DNA of 64,000 nucleotides from Paulownia fortunei (taxonomy: Eukaryota; Streptophyta; Magnoliopsida; Lamiales; Paulowniaceae). Both the position numbers and the translations under genes were made by a program. Below the pieces are notes generated by a model. That model had not been told where the DNA came from, did not search any database, and was given only the letters and a program-made list of their open reading frames with translations. Position 1 is the stretch's first letter; each line of letters opens with the position of its first letter. Of this stretch, positions 12,551 to 23,813 are shown piece by piece. Location: NCBI GenBank assembly GCA_019321725.1, contig CM033110.1, positions 3,961,278 to 4,025,277 on the forward strand, given 5' to 3'.

Positions 12551-13690
12551 GTTTAGTGTTTGTAAGCACTACAAAATATGTCGAAGCACAAAAAGTGGAT
12601 TCAATTGAGAAACTTGCTTATAAATATTTTACTACCGCTAATTCTTTATATTCTTTGGAGACTTGTTTTGAGAGTGAAAGTATTTGTAAAAAGGCACACT
12701 CTAATACTCTCTCTGAATTTTTACAGGTACAAGAAAAAAAAATTTGGGAGCCAATGTTTGAAGAACTTTTATCATCAGCAGTACAATATGTTCCATCAAG
12801 TATTAAAGCTCTCGTGATTGATTTGAAATCTTTTCCATTTGATTTGAAATACTATTTCTTGGATGAGAATGAGACTTTTTCAGTATAATTTTTTCCAAAC
12901 TTGATTCATCCCAAGAAGGTAAGTTGATCGAAACTCTAAAAATGCATAAGAATGCTTTAGGATGGACCATTGCTGACATTAAAGGTATTAGTCCTTTAAT
13001 TTGCACACAATATATCTATCTAGAGAAAAATGTTAAACCTTTTAGAGAGATGCAATGAAGGCTAAATCCTAACATGAAAGAAGTAGTGAGAAATGAAGTC
13101 ATTAAACTCTTAGATAATGGAATCATGTATCTTATTTCTGACAGCAAATGGGTGAGTCCTACTCAAGTTGCGGGATATGAATTTTACTTCTTCTTAGATG
13201 GATATTCTGGGTAATCAAATTGCAATTACACTTGAAGATGAAAAGAAAATAACTTTTACATATCATTTTGGTACTTTGGCATATCGAAATATGCCTTTTG
13301 AATTATGTAATACACTAGCTGCATTTCAATGATTCATGATTAGTATTTTTAGTGACATGATTGAACGTTTTCCTAAAGCCTTCATGGATGATTTTTTCTA
13401 ATTTAGAAAAGATTTTGATCAGGTGTGAAAAAAAGAATCTTGTACTCAATTGGGAGAATGTCATTTCATGGTAACAACTGGTATTATTTTTGGACACATT
13501 ATTTCATCAAAAGGCATTGAGGTTGACAAATCTAAAATTGAGTTAATTACCAATTTGCCAACACCAAAGACTGTGAAGGAGGTAAGATTATTTTTAGGAC
13601 ATGCTGGTTTTTATAGAAGATTTATTAAAGATTTTAGTATAATATTTAAACCTGTGTAATCTTCTAACAAAAGACACTATATTTGAATGG
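12551..13690 (+). pseudogene. A1 reverse transcriptase remnant with an internal deletion
   Basis: Blocks recognised: the pre-RT spacer at 12547-12888, NEVIKLLDNGIMY (about 13095-13135), DSKWVSPTQV followed directly by GYEFYFFLDGYSG, then FMDDF (about 13385) and GHIISSKGIEVDKSKIELI to GHAGFYRRFIKDFS (13450-13640). The join of SPTQV to GYEFY skips about 60-70 residues that plant Ty3/gypsy RTs have between those motifs (the A2 copy keeps part of them, with RMCIDYRKLNSVTRK), so A1 has lost the N-terminal palm segment. Confidence 0.85.
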
Positions 13691-14225
13691 ACTAAAAATT
13701 GTGAAAACACTTTTGTTAAGTTTAAAAGCATGCTTACGTTTGCTCCAATCATGCACCCTCTAGATTTGACTTTACCTTTTGAAATAATGTATGATGCTAG
13801 TGACTATGCTATTGGAGTTGTCTTAGGACAAAGAAAAAATAAAAAATTATATGTTATTTACTATACATGTAAAACTTTAAATAGTGCTTAATTGAATTAA
13901 TCAACAATTGAAAAAGAATTACTTGCTATAGTTTTTCCATTTGACAAATTTAGATCTTATCTTGTTGGCTCACCAGTTGTTATTTTCAGTGATCATGCAG
14001 CTTTGAAATATCTTTCATTAGAAAAAAAAGATGCCAAAGCTGGACTGATTAAGTGGATTCTCTTACTTCAAAAATTCAACATTACGATTCGAGATAAGAA
14101 AGAAGTAGAAAATATGGTGGTTGATCATTTGTCGAGACTTGTTTGTAATGACTCATGTCAAACCACACATATTAATGACACTTTCCCTGATGAACAACTA
14201 TTTAATATTTTTAATTTACATTAGT
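13691..14225 (+). pseudogene. A1 RNase H remnant
   Basis: Contains MYDASDYAIGVVLGQ (first catalytic Asp in the DAS motif), KTLNSA, KELLAIVF..DKFRSYLVGS, FSDHAALKYL and VDHLSRL. These are the normal successive blocks of gypsy RNase H. Stops at about 13890-13900 and elsewhere break it. Confidence 0.87.
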
Positions 14226-15478
14226 TTACTGTCATTGTTAATTTTCTTGTAACAGGAAAGATGTCATTGCATTGGAACTCCCAAGACGAAAAGAAGTTTT
14301 TAACTAAGGTGAAAAACTTTTATATAATCCATACCTATTCAAATATTGTCCTAATCAAATCTTTCGAAGATGCGTGCCAGACAATGCGATAGGTAATATT
14401 GTTAAATTTTGTCATTCAGAACATGTGGGGTTCACTTTTGGACAAAGAAAACTACTGCAAAGATACTGTAATGTGGATTTTATTGGCCAACTCTTTTCAA
14501 AGACACTTACACTTTTTGCAAAAGTTGTGAAATTTGTCAAAAGTTAGAATCTATTTCAAAGCGAAACATGATGCCCCTACACCCTATCCTAGTGATTGAA
14601 ATCCATGACTGTTAGGATATTGATTTCATGGAACCATTTCCATTATCATTTGATTTTACTTACATATTGATCGCCATAGATTATGTCTCAAAATGGATCG
14701 AGGCAATTCCATGTCGAAACACCGATCACAAAAGTAATGATAAATTTTTTGAAAGAAAATATTTTAAGTCGATTTGGAATTTCTCAATCTATTATTAGTG
14801 ATGGAGGAAAATATTTTTGTAAGAAAGTTTTGAAACTTTAATGAAGAAATATTGAATCATACATAAAGTTGCAACCCCTTATCTCCTTCAGATAAATGGA
14901 CAAGTTGAACTTGCAAATAGGAAGATAATTTTGGAAAAAACAGTTAACCCAAATCATAAGATTGGTCTCTTGAACTTATCGATACACTTTGGGCATATAG
15001 AACTACTTTCAAAACATCATTAGGCATGTCTTCTTATAGGATAGTTTATGGAAAACCTTGTCATTTACTTGTTGAACTTCATAAAGTTTATTGGACAATC
15101 AAAATGTTTAACTTCAACCTTGATGAATCTTCAAAATTGTGCAAATTGCAAATCAATGAACTTCAAGAATTGAGAAATGATGCATAAAAGAATTCTAAAA
15201 TTTATAAAGCAAGAATCGAAGATTTTCATGATAATAAAATTTCAAGAAAAATATTTGAGGTTGGTCAAGAGGTTTTGCTTTATAATTCTCGATTGCATCT
15301 GTTTCTTGAAAATTTAATATCAAGGTAGAGCGTTCCTTTTGTTGTAAAAGAGATATATCCTAATGGGGCGATTAACATTGAGAATCTTATAAATGGTAAT
15401 GTATTCAAAGTAAATGGACAAAGACTCAAATCGTTTCTAGAGAATCTATTTCTAGAGAATCAATTTTCACAAAAATAA
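14226..15478 (+). pseudogene. A1 integrase remnant
   Basis: Recognised parts: the N-terminal zinc-binding region (KFCHSEH around 14405), core GIDFM-like DIDFMEPFPLSF (about 14620), IAIDYVSKWIEAIPCR, the ISDGGKYF-type block, and the C-terminal KIYKARIEDFHDN...VLLYNSRLHLF and [13 protein letters not shown] (about 15160-15450). The frame is broken by multiple frameshifts. The order matches integrase of Athila-type elements. Confidence 0.85.
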
Positions 15479-15696
15479 ATTATTTTCTTTCTAACCTTTG
15501 TTATTATTAGTGAGTGTATATATACTTATTTTCCCTAAAATTTATTTATTTTGTGGGCTTTCTTTATTTTATTTTATTTTTCAATTAAGTGGCTGATAAC
15601 GGTACTCCGTAACTATTAAAGTCAGACTCATCAGTTTTCCAAATAACTAAAATCTCTGTATAAATTTTTTTTCTCTTTTTTTTTATTTTTTTCAAA

Positions 15697-16337
15697 ATGG
15701 ATGGCATTCTTCTACCTCTTAAGAAGAGATTTACTTTTCTTTCTAAAAATGCAATTTTAAAAATTGATAAAATCAAGATTGAAAGATTAATGATGTTTAT
15801 GCACAAGGGCATCCTAGGGGATATACGATGGATAATTAAAGCAAATATAAGAGTAGCAAGTGAGTTTTTATGCGAATCTTCAAACTTGTTTACTAGATAC
15901 ATGCCTGATTTTGGTAAAAACACATATTCAAAAAAATGAAGGGCAAAAAAATGCAAGTTTGTCACAAATGTGCTCGATGGATTTGCAACACAAAGTGTCG
16001 TTCCTTAGGAATGGTTTCTAAGAATCAAGAACATAAAATGCAATTCATTATAGATGGATTGAATAAAAAGTCTTTAGATGCCATTATATTAACTTTTGAG
16101 ACACATTCATGTAGGTTAGTGCATCGTGCAATTTTTTATTTTTAGAATTACTTTCGGGATGAATATGAGTGTTATAATCTTAGAAATCTAACATTAAAAG
16201 ACTATGTTTGCCAGTTTATAATAAAATTGGATGGAAAGCATATTATCGACCCATAGAGGGCGTTTAACCCATTACTGGATATAAAACCAGAGAAAAATGT
16301 GAGTCACAGTCACAACTATGTGTACATTCAAGTGTAA
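15697..16337 (+). pseudogene. Unidentified extra ORF of the A1/A2 family
   Basis: About 213 codons between integrase and the LOG remnant. The first part (80 codons from the ATG at 15697) and the second (frame of 15936 to the TAA at 16335-16337) are separated by one frameshift, and two in-frame TAG codons interrupt the second part. Visible features are ESSNLFTRYMPDFGKNTY, then a Cys cluster VCHKCARWICNTKC, then LSLG-type and IDGLNKKSLDAIILTFETHS, and DEYECYNLRNLTLKDYVCQF. A diverged copy sits at the same place in A2 (27869-28500, minus). It resembles no retroviral enzyme or envelope protein that I know. It may be a second captured host gene or a family-specific accessory gene; I cannot decide. 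Confidence 0.7.
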
Positions 16338-16495
16338 GTAGATAATTTTTAAATTTTGTATGTCCTAATTTTCAACCTTTCTCACTAAATAAAAATGCAT
16401 ACAATAAATATATTCCCTATTCAAACCTTAATAAGTAGCACCGTATTCACTCCATTTTTGCACAAATCACTTCTAAAAAGATAAACAAAAAAAAT

Positions 16496-17147
16496 ATGAA
16501 AGTCTTTTCCACTCATAAGTTTAATTGTATTTATGTCTTTTGTGGATCCAATCCAGGAAAAAAATGTGAGTTTATAAGGGTTGCCCATAACCTTGGTAGA
16601 ACATTAGCAAAAATAAAAATTCATTTAGTGTATGGGGGAGACAACTTGGGGTTAATGGGCAGTGTTGCTACTTCTGCTCATGTAGGAAGAGTCAAAGTTA
16701 GGAGTTATTCCAAAATCTTTAACAATACAGAATATCAGAGATATGACCATTAGAGAATAGCTAAGAGTGTCACATATTCAAGACAAAATGCCTAACATGT
16801 TAAATAATGCGGATGCATTCATCACTCTACCTGGTAGTTTTGGTACACTGGAGTAATTATTCCAAGTTGTAGGTATTCATCACTCTTGGGCACAACTCAA
16901 CATTCACCAGAAACCTGTGGGTATTCTTAATGTTAATGGTTTGTTATCTTTTGTAGATCATGCTATGGAAAAATATTTTATTTCACCGTCTGCAAGATAA
17001 TTTCTCATTTCTGTTCCAATACCTGACCAAGTGATTGATCAACTTCTAGCATATGTACTAGAACCTGATCCAGCCTTAGCCCATGTGAATTGGTCCAACA
17101 GGGATAATGGTCGAAAAAGAAAAATGAATTTGACTCTCAGCTCATAA
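16496..17147 (+). pseudogene. LOG-family (cytokinin riboside 5'-monophosphate phosphoribohydrolase) cDNA-like remnant in A1
   Basis: LOG enzymes release active cytokinin bases from their nucleotides in the cytosol. This 652-bp stretch has the LOG blocks in order and at normal spacing: YVFCGSNPGKKCEF near the start, HNLGRTLAK, HLVYGGDNLGLMG, then (after a frameshift) [50 protein letters not shown] and FISPSAR, and a basic tail ending at a TAA. The length equals a whole LOG coding region (about 215 codons). Blocks that are split by introns in plant LOG genes are contiguous here, as expected for a captured spliced mRNA. The signature PGGxGTxxE is damaged: PGS replaces PGG and a stop follows TLE. 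At least two frameshifts and further stops make it inactive. It lies 158 bp after the unidentified ORF, inside A1, in the same sense. Confidence 0.9.
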
Positions 17148-17699
17148 GATTTATCATTAATGATTTCAACTAATAGTCTGTGTTTTGGTTATTGTGGCTT
17201 TAGTTTTCAATAAGCCATATTTTAGGTGATATCTTTTAAACTCTACTTTCTTATCAATTTTTGATATAGGGGACAATGTCTCGATTAGGTTGGGTGAAGG
17301 GATAATTAATATCATGACTTATGTGTTCAATGTGTATTTTTTTTATTTTTTATTTTTTTAAAAAAATTCAAGCATGTTTTCTTTTGGATTCATTGAAACC
17401 ATGAGTAAGATTTTGTGAATGGTCAAAATATAATTGCAATCCTCTTTCTTTTAGAGTCCGAGGGTACTATCTTGAAAAAAAGAAGAAGAAATTAGTCTAG
17501 AGCTCATACACACAACTTTTGAAAATTCTAAACAAAATAAATCTCAATAGGATGTTTATGAATGATCTTTGACAAATAGTTATTTGTGATTGCTATACTA
17601 TTTTTATAGGTTTCTTTTAAATTCTGATCATCATGCCATATTCCTTTTTATTTGTATTACATTTCATTACACTATAATTACTAGGAACTAGTTATAAGC
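17148..17699 (+). other. A1 untranslated 3' internal region
   Basis: Noncoding stretch between the LOG remnant and the purine tract. It holds the family motif GGGGACAATGTCTCGATTAG near 17270, whose inverted copy is seen in A2 near 26930. No gene is seen. Confidence 0.6.
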
Positions 17700-17712
17700 T
17701 GGTTGGGGGATA
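17700..17712 (+). other. A1 polypurine tract
   Basis: A purine-rich run (GGTTGGGGGATA) lies immediately before the 3' LTR start at 17713, the normal place for the plus-strand primer. Confidence 0.7.
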
Positions 17713-17901
17713 TGATGAACATTTAAAAGTATATAATTAATTAGGATTTACATAATTATTTTCACTTTGAAATTATCATTAGAACTCCCAATTAAAGCAT
17801 TTTTTGTGTTTAAAAGTTTTATCTTCTTTTGTGCAGGTTTTTAGAGAAATTAGCGTAACTTTTGATTCCCAAATGATTTTGGGTTAATTCTTGAGGCTAT
17901 G
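17713..17901 (+). repeat. A1 3' LTR, first part
   Basis: Starts TGATGAACATTTAAAAG and follows the 5' LTR (8382 onward) to about the GGCTATG at 17895-17901, where E2 begins. One 29-bp segment (ACTCCC...GCATTTT-type) is present here but missing in the 5' LTR. Confidence 0.88.
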
Positions 17902-19530
17902 TATTGAGTTAGTTTTATACCAATAATCCGTATGCCTTTTAATCAACATTTGGTTTATTTTCAAATATTTATATTACTTTTTATGTATTTAGTTTGAAAT
18001 TTTGTAGGTAATGGTAAAAGGAGAAAAAAATGGAAAGAAATATAAAACTTGGTTAAAATTTACAATAATCCGTTTTGTAGTGTTATTGAAGGCAATGTTC
18101 GTATTTTAATCATAACGCTTTTCTCCATTATCATTTTGACTTGATTCTTAAACCATTGGAAATTCAAGAGATAGGTATATAACTTCTATGTTTACCACAA
18201 AATCCAGTTCTTATAATTTCAATGACAAAAATCAGGATAAAGAGTCTGCACTTGATTGAAATTTTCTAGTTTAACACATCTTGAAATTATGGGCATAACT
18301 CTTTCCACAAATTTCATATTGAGTTGATTCAAGTCCCTATAGAAAGCCAAGACATAGGGATACAATTTATATACGGACACCAAACTCCAATTTGGCTTTA
18401 AATATTATGAAAAATTGGTTGAAAGAGGTTATAAACACTACAAAAATTGATCTTAGATAGTAAACGCAGCGCCTAGGCACTGTCCTAACTATTTTGGACA
18501 TAATGTGCAACATCTAGTTACTGCCAATTCATGCCTAGGCACTGCCAGGTGAACAATTAAGGGCAAAATGGGCATTTTTTTCCTTTTTAAGGCATCTTCT
18601 ATCTAATTTTTTAATATCTCAAGTGCCTCCAATTTAATTTTTTTGGGAGAGAATCAGAGAAAAGAAAACAAGCTATAAAAAGAAGAAGGAATAAGAGAAG
18701 AAGAGAAGAAGAAGATGAGGGATTTCCTCCAAGTTTTGAGAAGAAAATATCTACAAGGGAAGAAACTCATCATATTTTCAAGTTTTATTTTATTTTTCTC
18801 TTTCTTTAATTATGTTCATGGATATTGTTAAGTTATTATTCTTTTTACCATCATGAACTAATATATTTTTCTAGGGTTGTGATGTAATCTAATTAAGATG
18901 ATTTAAATATCTGTATCAATTCAATTCTTGATTTATTTTTCAAGTTGAGTTTTTTACATGGTTCATAATGCTTTCAATTACTTGGCCACTAATTGAATGA
19001 ATTGCTAATTATATTGACCCGAGATGTGATATATGTGTCTAGTTTTTTGTGTAGAAAATCATACATTGTATATGAGATAGAAACATACTTACATGGTTTG
19101 TGTAGTCATGTTTGTGATCCATAGAATCTAATGAATTGTTGATTGTTATAATTTACATAAAAATATAGTGGGTTAGCAATTGATGATATCTTCGTTATAC
19201 CTCGGGAGAGGCTAGTGGATAATTTAGGGATTTTTGATTGTCACTTGGGAAATAAATTGAGATTGATGAGATAAATTGTTCAATTTGGATTAACTATGGT
19301 GAAATCATAACCCTAGGCTTTTAAGTTATTGAATTTCATCTTTAATTTTTTTAATGTTAGTTTAGTTTAATTAGATTTAGTTTGTAATCACCAACACCCA
19401 CTTTGAGCCTATTCAAATAAAATTAGAGTTAATATAATTTTGATACTTAATAATTTCACAGTCGTCATGGGAACGATACTTATTCGTCACTTTATTACTT
19501 GTTAACTATAACATGCACTTGCATTCACTT
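17902..19530 (+). repeat. E2 5' LTR
   Basis: Starts TATTGAGTTAGTTTTATACC (the canonical TG has become TA; the 3' copy has TGTTGAG). It matches 22423-23813 and then 35653-35870. The right end is approximate because the sequence after CACTTGCATT around 19525 no longer matches and the primer site found in E3 is missing. It contains two CCTAGG palindromic motifs (18468-18481, 18532-18548). Confidence 0.82.
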
Positions 19531-19599
19531 GCATTTTATTGTGTTTTTTTAATTTTTCTTTTATTGTTTGACTGTGTCCTTGTTTATAATCGCAGGTAT

Positions 19600-20935
19600 T
19601 TTCTTGTGTATGTTAGATGAGCAAAAAATGATAAACGAGATGTCATATAATGCATACTATTAGCCAACTGAATATGACATAACAAATCAAGCTTCACCTT
19701 AGGCCTTTAGAATGAATCGAGTAGATATCATTAATATATTGGCTGCTCAAGTAGAAATCATTTCTAAACAGATGGAGAACTATTTTGCAGCAAATGTTGA
19801 TCATTCACCATTCAAAGTACGTGAGTCATATGGTGCTTTTTATACAAGAACACAATACCAAGAGAGCAATCGATTTGCATCACCATACGTCTAACATGCT
19901 GAATATGAGTGGAATTACAGCCAGCTGCAAAATTATCCTTTCTCCAACACTTATCAGAGATAGCTAAATCATTCTAACGCTTCATGGAGAAATGATAAGA
20001 ATATGATATGGCATGCACCTAGTTACCCACCATTAGAAAAGAAACGAAGCCTTGAAGAAATATTAGCTCAATTTAAACATACCACCGACTAAATTTTATT
20101 ATGAACTGAACGTAGTGATCCATCACAAGAGAAGAAGTTCAATCTTGAAGAAGCAATGACTTAATTAGCAAACACTTAGAGCTAATTCATGTTGGAAGCT
20201 AATATTGCATCATCACAACTTCAAAACTCAGAGATCTAATTTAGTGAGATGGATGACATATTTCAAACAACAAAACAAAATAGTTTGCCTTACATACTTG
20301 ATATAAATGGAGTGGGGAAAGAATATTGTGATTTTATTTTAAGAAGTGATGAAGGGTTTGAAACTTTCTTGTGGGTTGAAAAACTTATCAAGGGTGAACA
20401 AGAGATATCAACACAAATACCTCTAGTGGAGATGGAGAAAACCAAGAAAATATTCAACCAAGCCCATCTCAAGAGACATCACCAATAGTTTCTTATCCTG
20501 ATCTTCTACAAAATAACAAGGTTGGGTCCAATGTTGTGGAGGATAATACAGATATCTCATCGCACAAGCATGAATTGGAGGATTACGAGTTGGTAGATTG
20601 CTCATTTAAGCATTCTATGGTGGAAAATGAAGGTGTATTTGAGGATGTAGGCAAATCTATTATCCATATAGATTTTATTTATCCCTCATATTGAAAAGGA
20701 TAGAGATATCTCTTTCACATAAAGAGAACTATTTTTGGTCATCAGGCATGCACTCATCAATGTACAAAAGGCACTTGACCCCATGCTGGATTATGGTCAG
20801 TATACTTATCTTTGGGGGTCACCTACACTTTTGGAGCATACAAAGACGTGGCATGAGAAACACTTATTTTTGGACCCCGATTGAGCAAAAAAGAAGTCCG
20901 ACTGAAGACTATAAAATAAGCGCTTCTTAGGAGGC
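19600..20935 (+). pseudogene. E2 gag-like remnant
   Basis: Short open frames (19712-19894, 20249-20488, 20691-20930) can be joined with frameshifts into one gag-like polypeptide. It includes GKEYCDFILRSDEGFETF, comparable with the GKEQC..ITLRSGKE block near the gag C-terminus of Athila/Tat elements, followed by a PLVEMEK linker. E3 keeps a related copy on the minus strand (44772-45218). No zinc knuckle, protease or pol follows. Confidence 0.65.
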
Positions 20936-22422
20936 AAACCAAGTATTTTAAATTTTATTTTATTTTTATTATATAGTTTTTTTAGTTGTTTAATATTTAT
21001 TTTTCCTTTTGGTTTGATAAAAAAAATTATTTCCCAATTCAGGATCCAACTCAAGTTTGGGGGATGATTTGTAAAATAAGGAATGATATGCCACAAATTA
21101 ATGAATACATATCTATCATTATTCTAGAAGAGGATGATGATGAAGTTGATGCGAACTAACACCATTCATAGAAGTCTTCTATATCTTATCTTGCTTTATT
21201 TGATATTGAGGACAATGTTAGTTCTAAGTTTGGGGTTCGATGTATGTGCCTCATTTGATTTTGTTTGCTTATAATTTTTGAAAATTGATGAATGTTGTGT
21301 TGATGTATGTGTTTGACTCTTGTGACAATTTTTACCTTTCTTGTAATCCTTTGACATATTGAGCACATAGCCTTGAACATTTGGATTTTCTGCTTGCTTA
21401 AAAAAAGTTTATGTGAACTCGATAATTTTTACGATCTCATATAATCCTAAAACTTGTTTGATTGTCACTCGAGCTGAAATCCTAGGCTACATAATATTAA
21501 GGAAGTGATTTAGGCTATTTTTGGACCGTTTGAGCTTTCCAAGCCATTCTATTTATGATATATAATCCCTAGTATCCCCTGTTGAACAATTTTCTTTGTC
21601 ACCTTACAAATTAACCTCAGCCAAAGAATTAATTTTTTTTTATGTTACATATTACCCCACACTCAGCTCATGTCTATTCTAGTAACATCATTTTGAGCAT
21701 TGAAAGTGTTTTGAAAAAAAAATAGCAAAAGAGAGGTGGTGATTTGTACAAAATTCCCGCAAAAGAAAAAATAATTATGAAGAAAGATAATAAAAGAGTG
21801 CAACACCTATTGTTCATAAAAAATAAATAAATTGGGGGTATAGCACTTCAAAAAAAATGAATGAAAAAAAAGAAGTTTAATGAATAAAGTGGTGTGACAA
21901 ATCAAGAGATGAAAGGTTCATGAAGGTGTGAGACGATGATGTAGTGGTGCTCATCAATAAGGTTCTAGAATAGTTATGCGCAATGAGTAATTTAAGCCTC
22001 TATATTATCTTTTATCCTACCATTACCCTAGCCATACATTACAAGCTTTCAAAGTCTTAATGATCCTTGATGTTGTGTTAGTCTACATTAGTGAAGAGTG
22101 GTATAAAAAGCAAGCCTATGGAGATAAAAATCACATAAATAAGAGATCAATAATTTAGTTATGAGTTTGCATAAACCAATCTGAGTAGCGAAAAGTCAAG
22201 TGCAAGAGGATAGACACATACACACTCAAAGGATTTAAAGATGGGTGAATTTGACACTTGAGTTGAAATTGTGCGTTTTGATAATATTTTGAGATTTTTT
22301 TGAGTTATAAACTCGCAACGGTTCTTGAGACCCATTTTGTTAATAGGTTTGACTTGATATTTTCCTTGTTTTACTTTTTTCTTTTGTTTGGGGACAAGCA
22401 AATGTTTAAGTTTAGGGGTATT
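20936..22422 (+). other. E2 noncoding internal region
   Basis: No gene. Just before it, at 20915-20940, is an AAGCGCTTCTTAGGAGGC motif that I know from gypsy-type plant elements after coding sequence. AAGTTTGGGGGA-type purine tracts lie near 21050 and 21225, the latter following GAGGACAATGTTAG, and TTTAGGGGTATT abuts the 3' LTR start at 22423. Confidence 0.6.
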
Positions 22423-23813
22423 TGTTGAGTTAATTTTATACCAATAATTCGTATGCCATTTAAACAACATTTGGTTTATTTTCAAGTATTTACATTATTT
22501 TTTATGCATTTAGTTTGAAATTTTGTAGGTAATGGTAAAAGGAGAAAAAAATGAAAAGAAACATAAAACTTTGTTAAAATTTAGAATAATCCGCTTTATG
22601 GTGCTATTAATGACAATGTTCGTATTTCAATCATAACTCTTTGCTCCAATATCATTTAGAATTGATTCTTGAACCATTGGAAAGACAAGAGATAGGTTTA
22701 TGTTTATCACAAAATCCAATTCTTTCAATTTCAATGAGAACAATTAGGATAAAGTGTCTGCACTTGACTGCAACTTTCTAGTTTGACACATCTTGGTATT
22801 GTAGGTATAACACTTTCTACAGATTTTATATTGAGTTGATTCAAACGCCTATGGAAATCCAGGACATAGAGATACAATTCATATGCGGACACCATAATCC
22901 AATTTGGCCTTAGATATTGTGAAAAATCGGTTGAAAGAGGTTACAAGCACTACAAAAATTGATCTTGGACAGCAAATGCAGCGCCTAGGTGCTACCCTAA
23001 CTATTTTGGACATAATGTGCAGTGTCTAGGCACTGCCAGGAGAACAAGTAAGGACAAAATGGGCATTTTTTCCTCTTTAAGGCATCTCCCATATGATTTT
23101 TAACATCCCAAGTGCCTTTAATTCAATTTTTTTGGGTGAGAATGAGAGAAGAGAAAACAAGCCATAAAAAAGAAGAAGGAATAAGAGAAGAAGAAGATGA
23201 GAGATTTTCTCCATGTTTTGAGAAGAAGACATCTATAAGGGAAGAAACCCATCATACTTTCAAGTTTCGTTTTATTTTCCTCTTTATTTCTTTAATTATG
23301 TTCATGGATATTGTTAAGTTATTATTTCTTTTTATCATCATGAACTAATATATTTTTCTAGGGTTGTGATGTAATCTAATTAAAATGTTTTGAATATTTG
23401 TATCAATTCAATTCTTGATTTATTTTTCAAGTTGAGTTTTCTACATGGTTCTTAATGGTTTCAATTACTTGATCACTAATTGAATGATTTGCTAATCATA
23501 TTGACCCGGGATATGATATATGTATCTAGTTCTTTGTCTAGAAAATCATAAATTGTATGTGAGATAAAAATATACTTACATGTTTTGTGCAGTCATGTTT
23601 GTGATCCATAGAATCTAATAAATTTTTTATTATTGTAATTCACATAAAAATATTGTGGGTTAGCAATTGATGATATTTTCGTTAGACCTCGTGAGAGACT
23701 AGTGGATAATTTAGGGATTCTCGATTATCACTTAGGGAATAAATTAAGATTGATGAGATAAATTGATCAATTTGGATTAACTATGGTGAAATCATAACCT
23801 TAGGCTTTTAAGT
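22423..23813 (+). repeat. E2 3' LTR, first part
   Basis: Starts TGTTGAGTTAATTTTATACC and matches the E2 5' LTR until TTTTAAGT at 23813, where A2 begins. It continues at 35648 after the TAAGT target duplication. It has CCTAGG palindromes at 22980-22993 and 23021-23034. Confidence 0.88.

Noticed and set aside
12578..12817. Alternative plus-strand frame overlapping the A1 RT spacer
   Set aside because: The other frame (12547-12888) aligns with A2's spacer protein; this one does not.
15585..15965. 126-codon minus-strand frame over the unidentified ORF
   Set aside because: The plus-strand reading is the one conserved between A1 and A2 (with A2 in opposite genomic orientation); the antisense reading is not.
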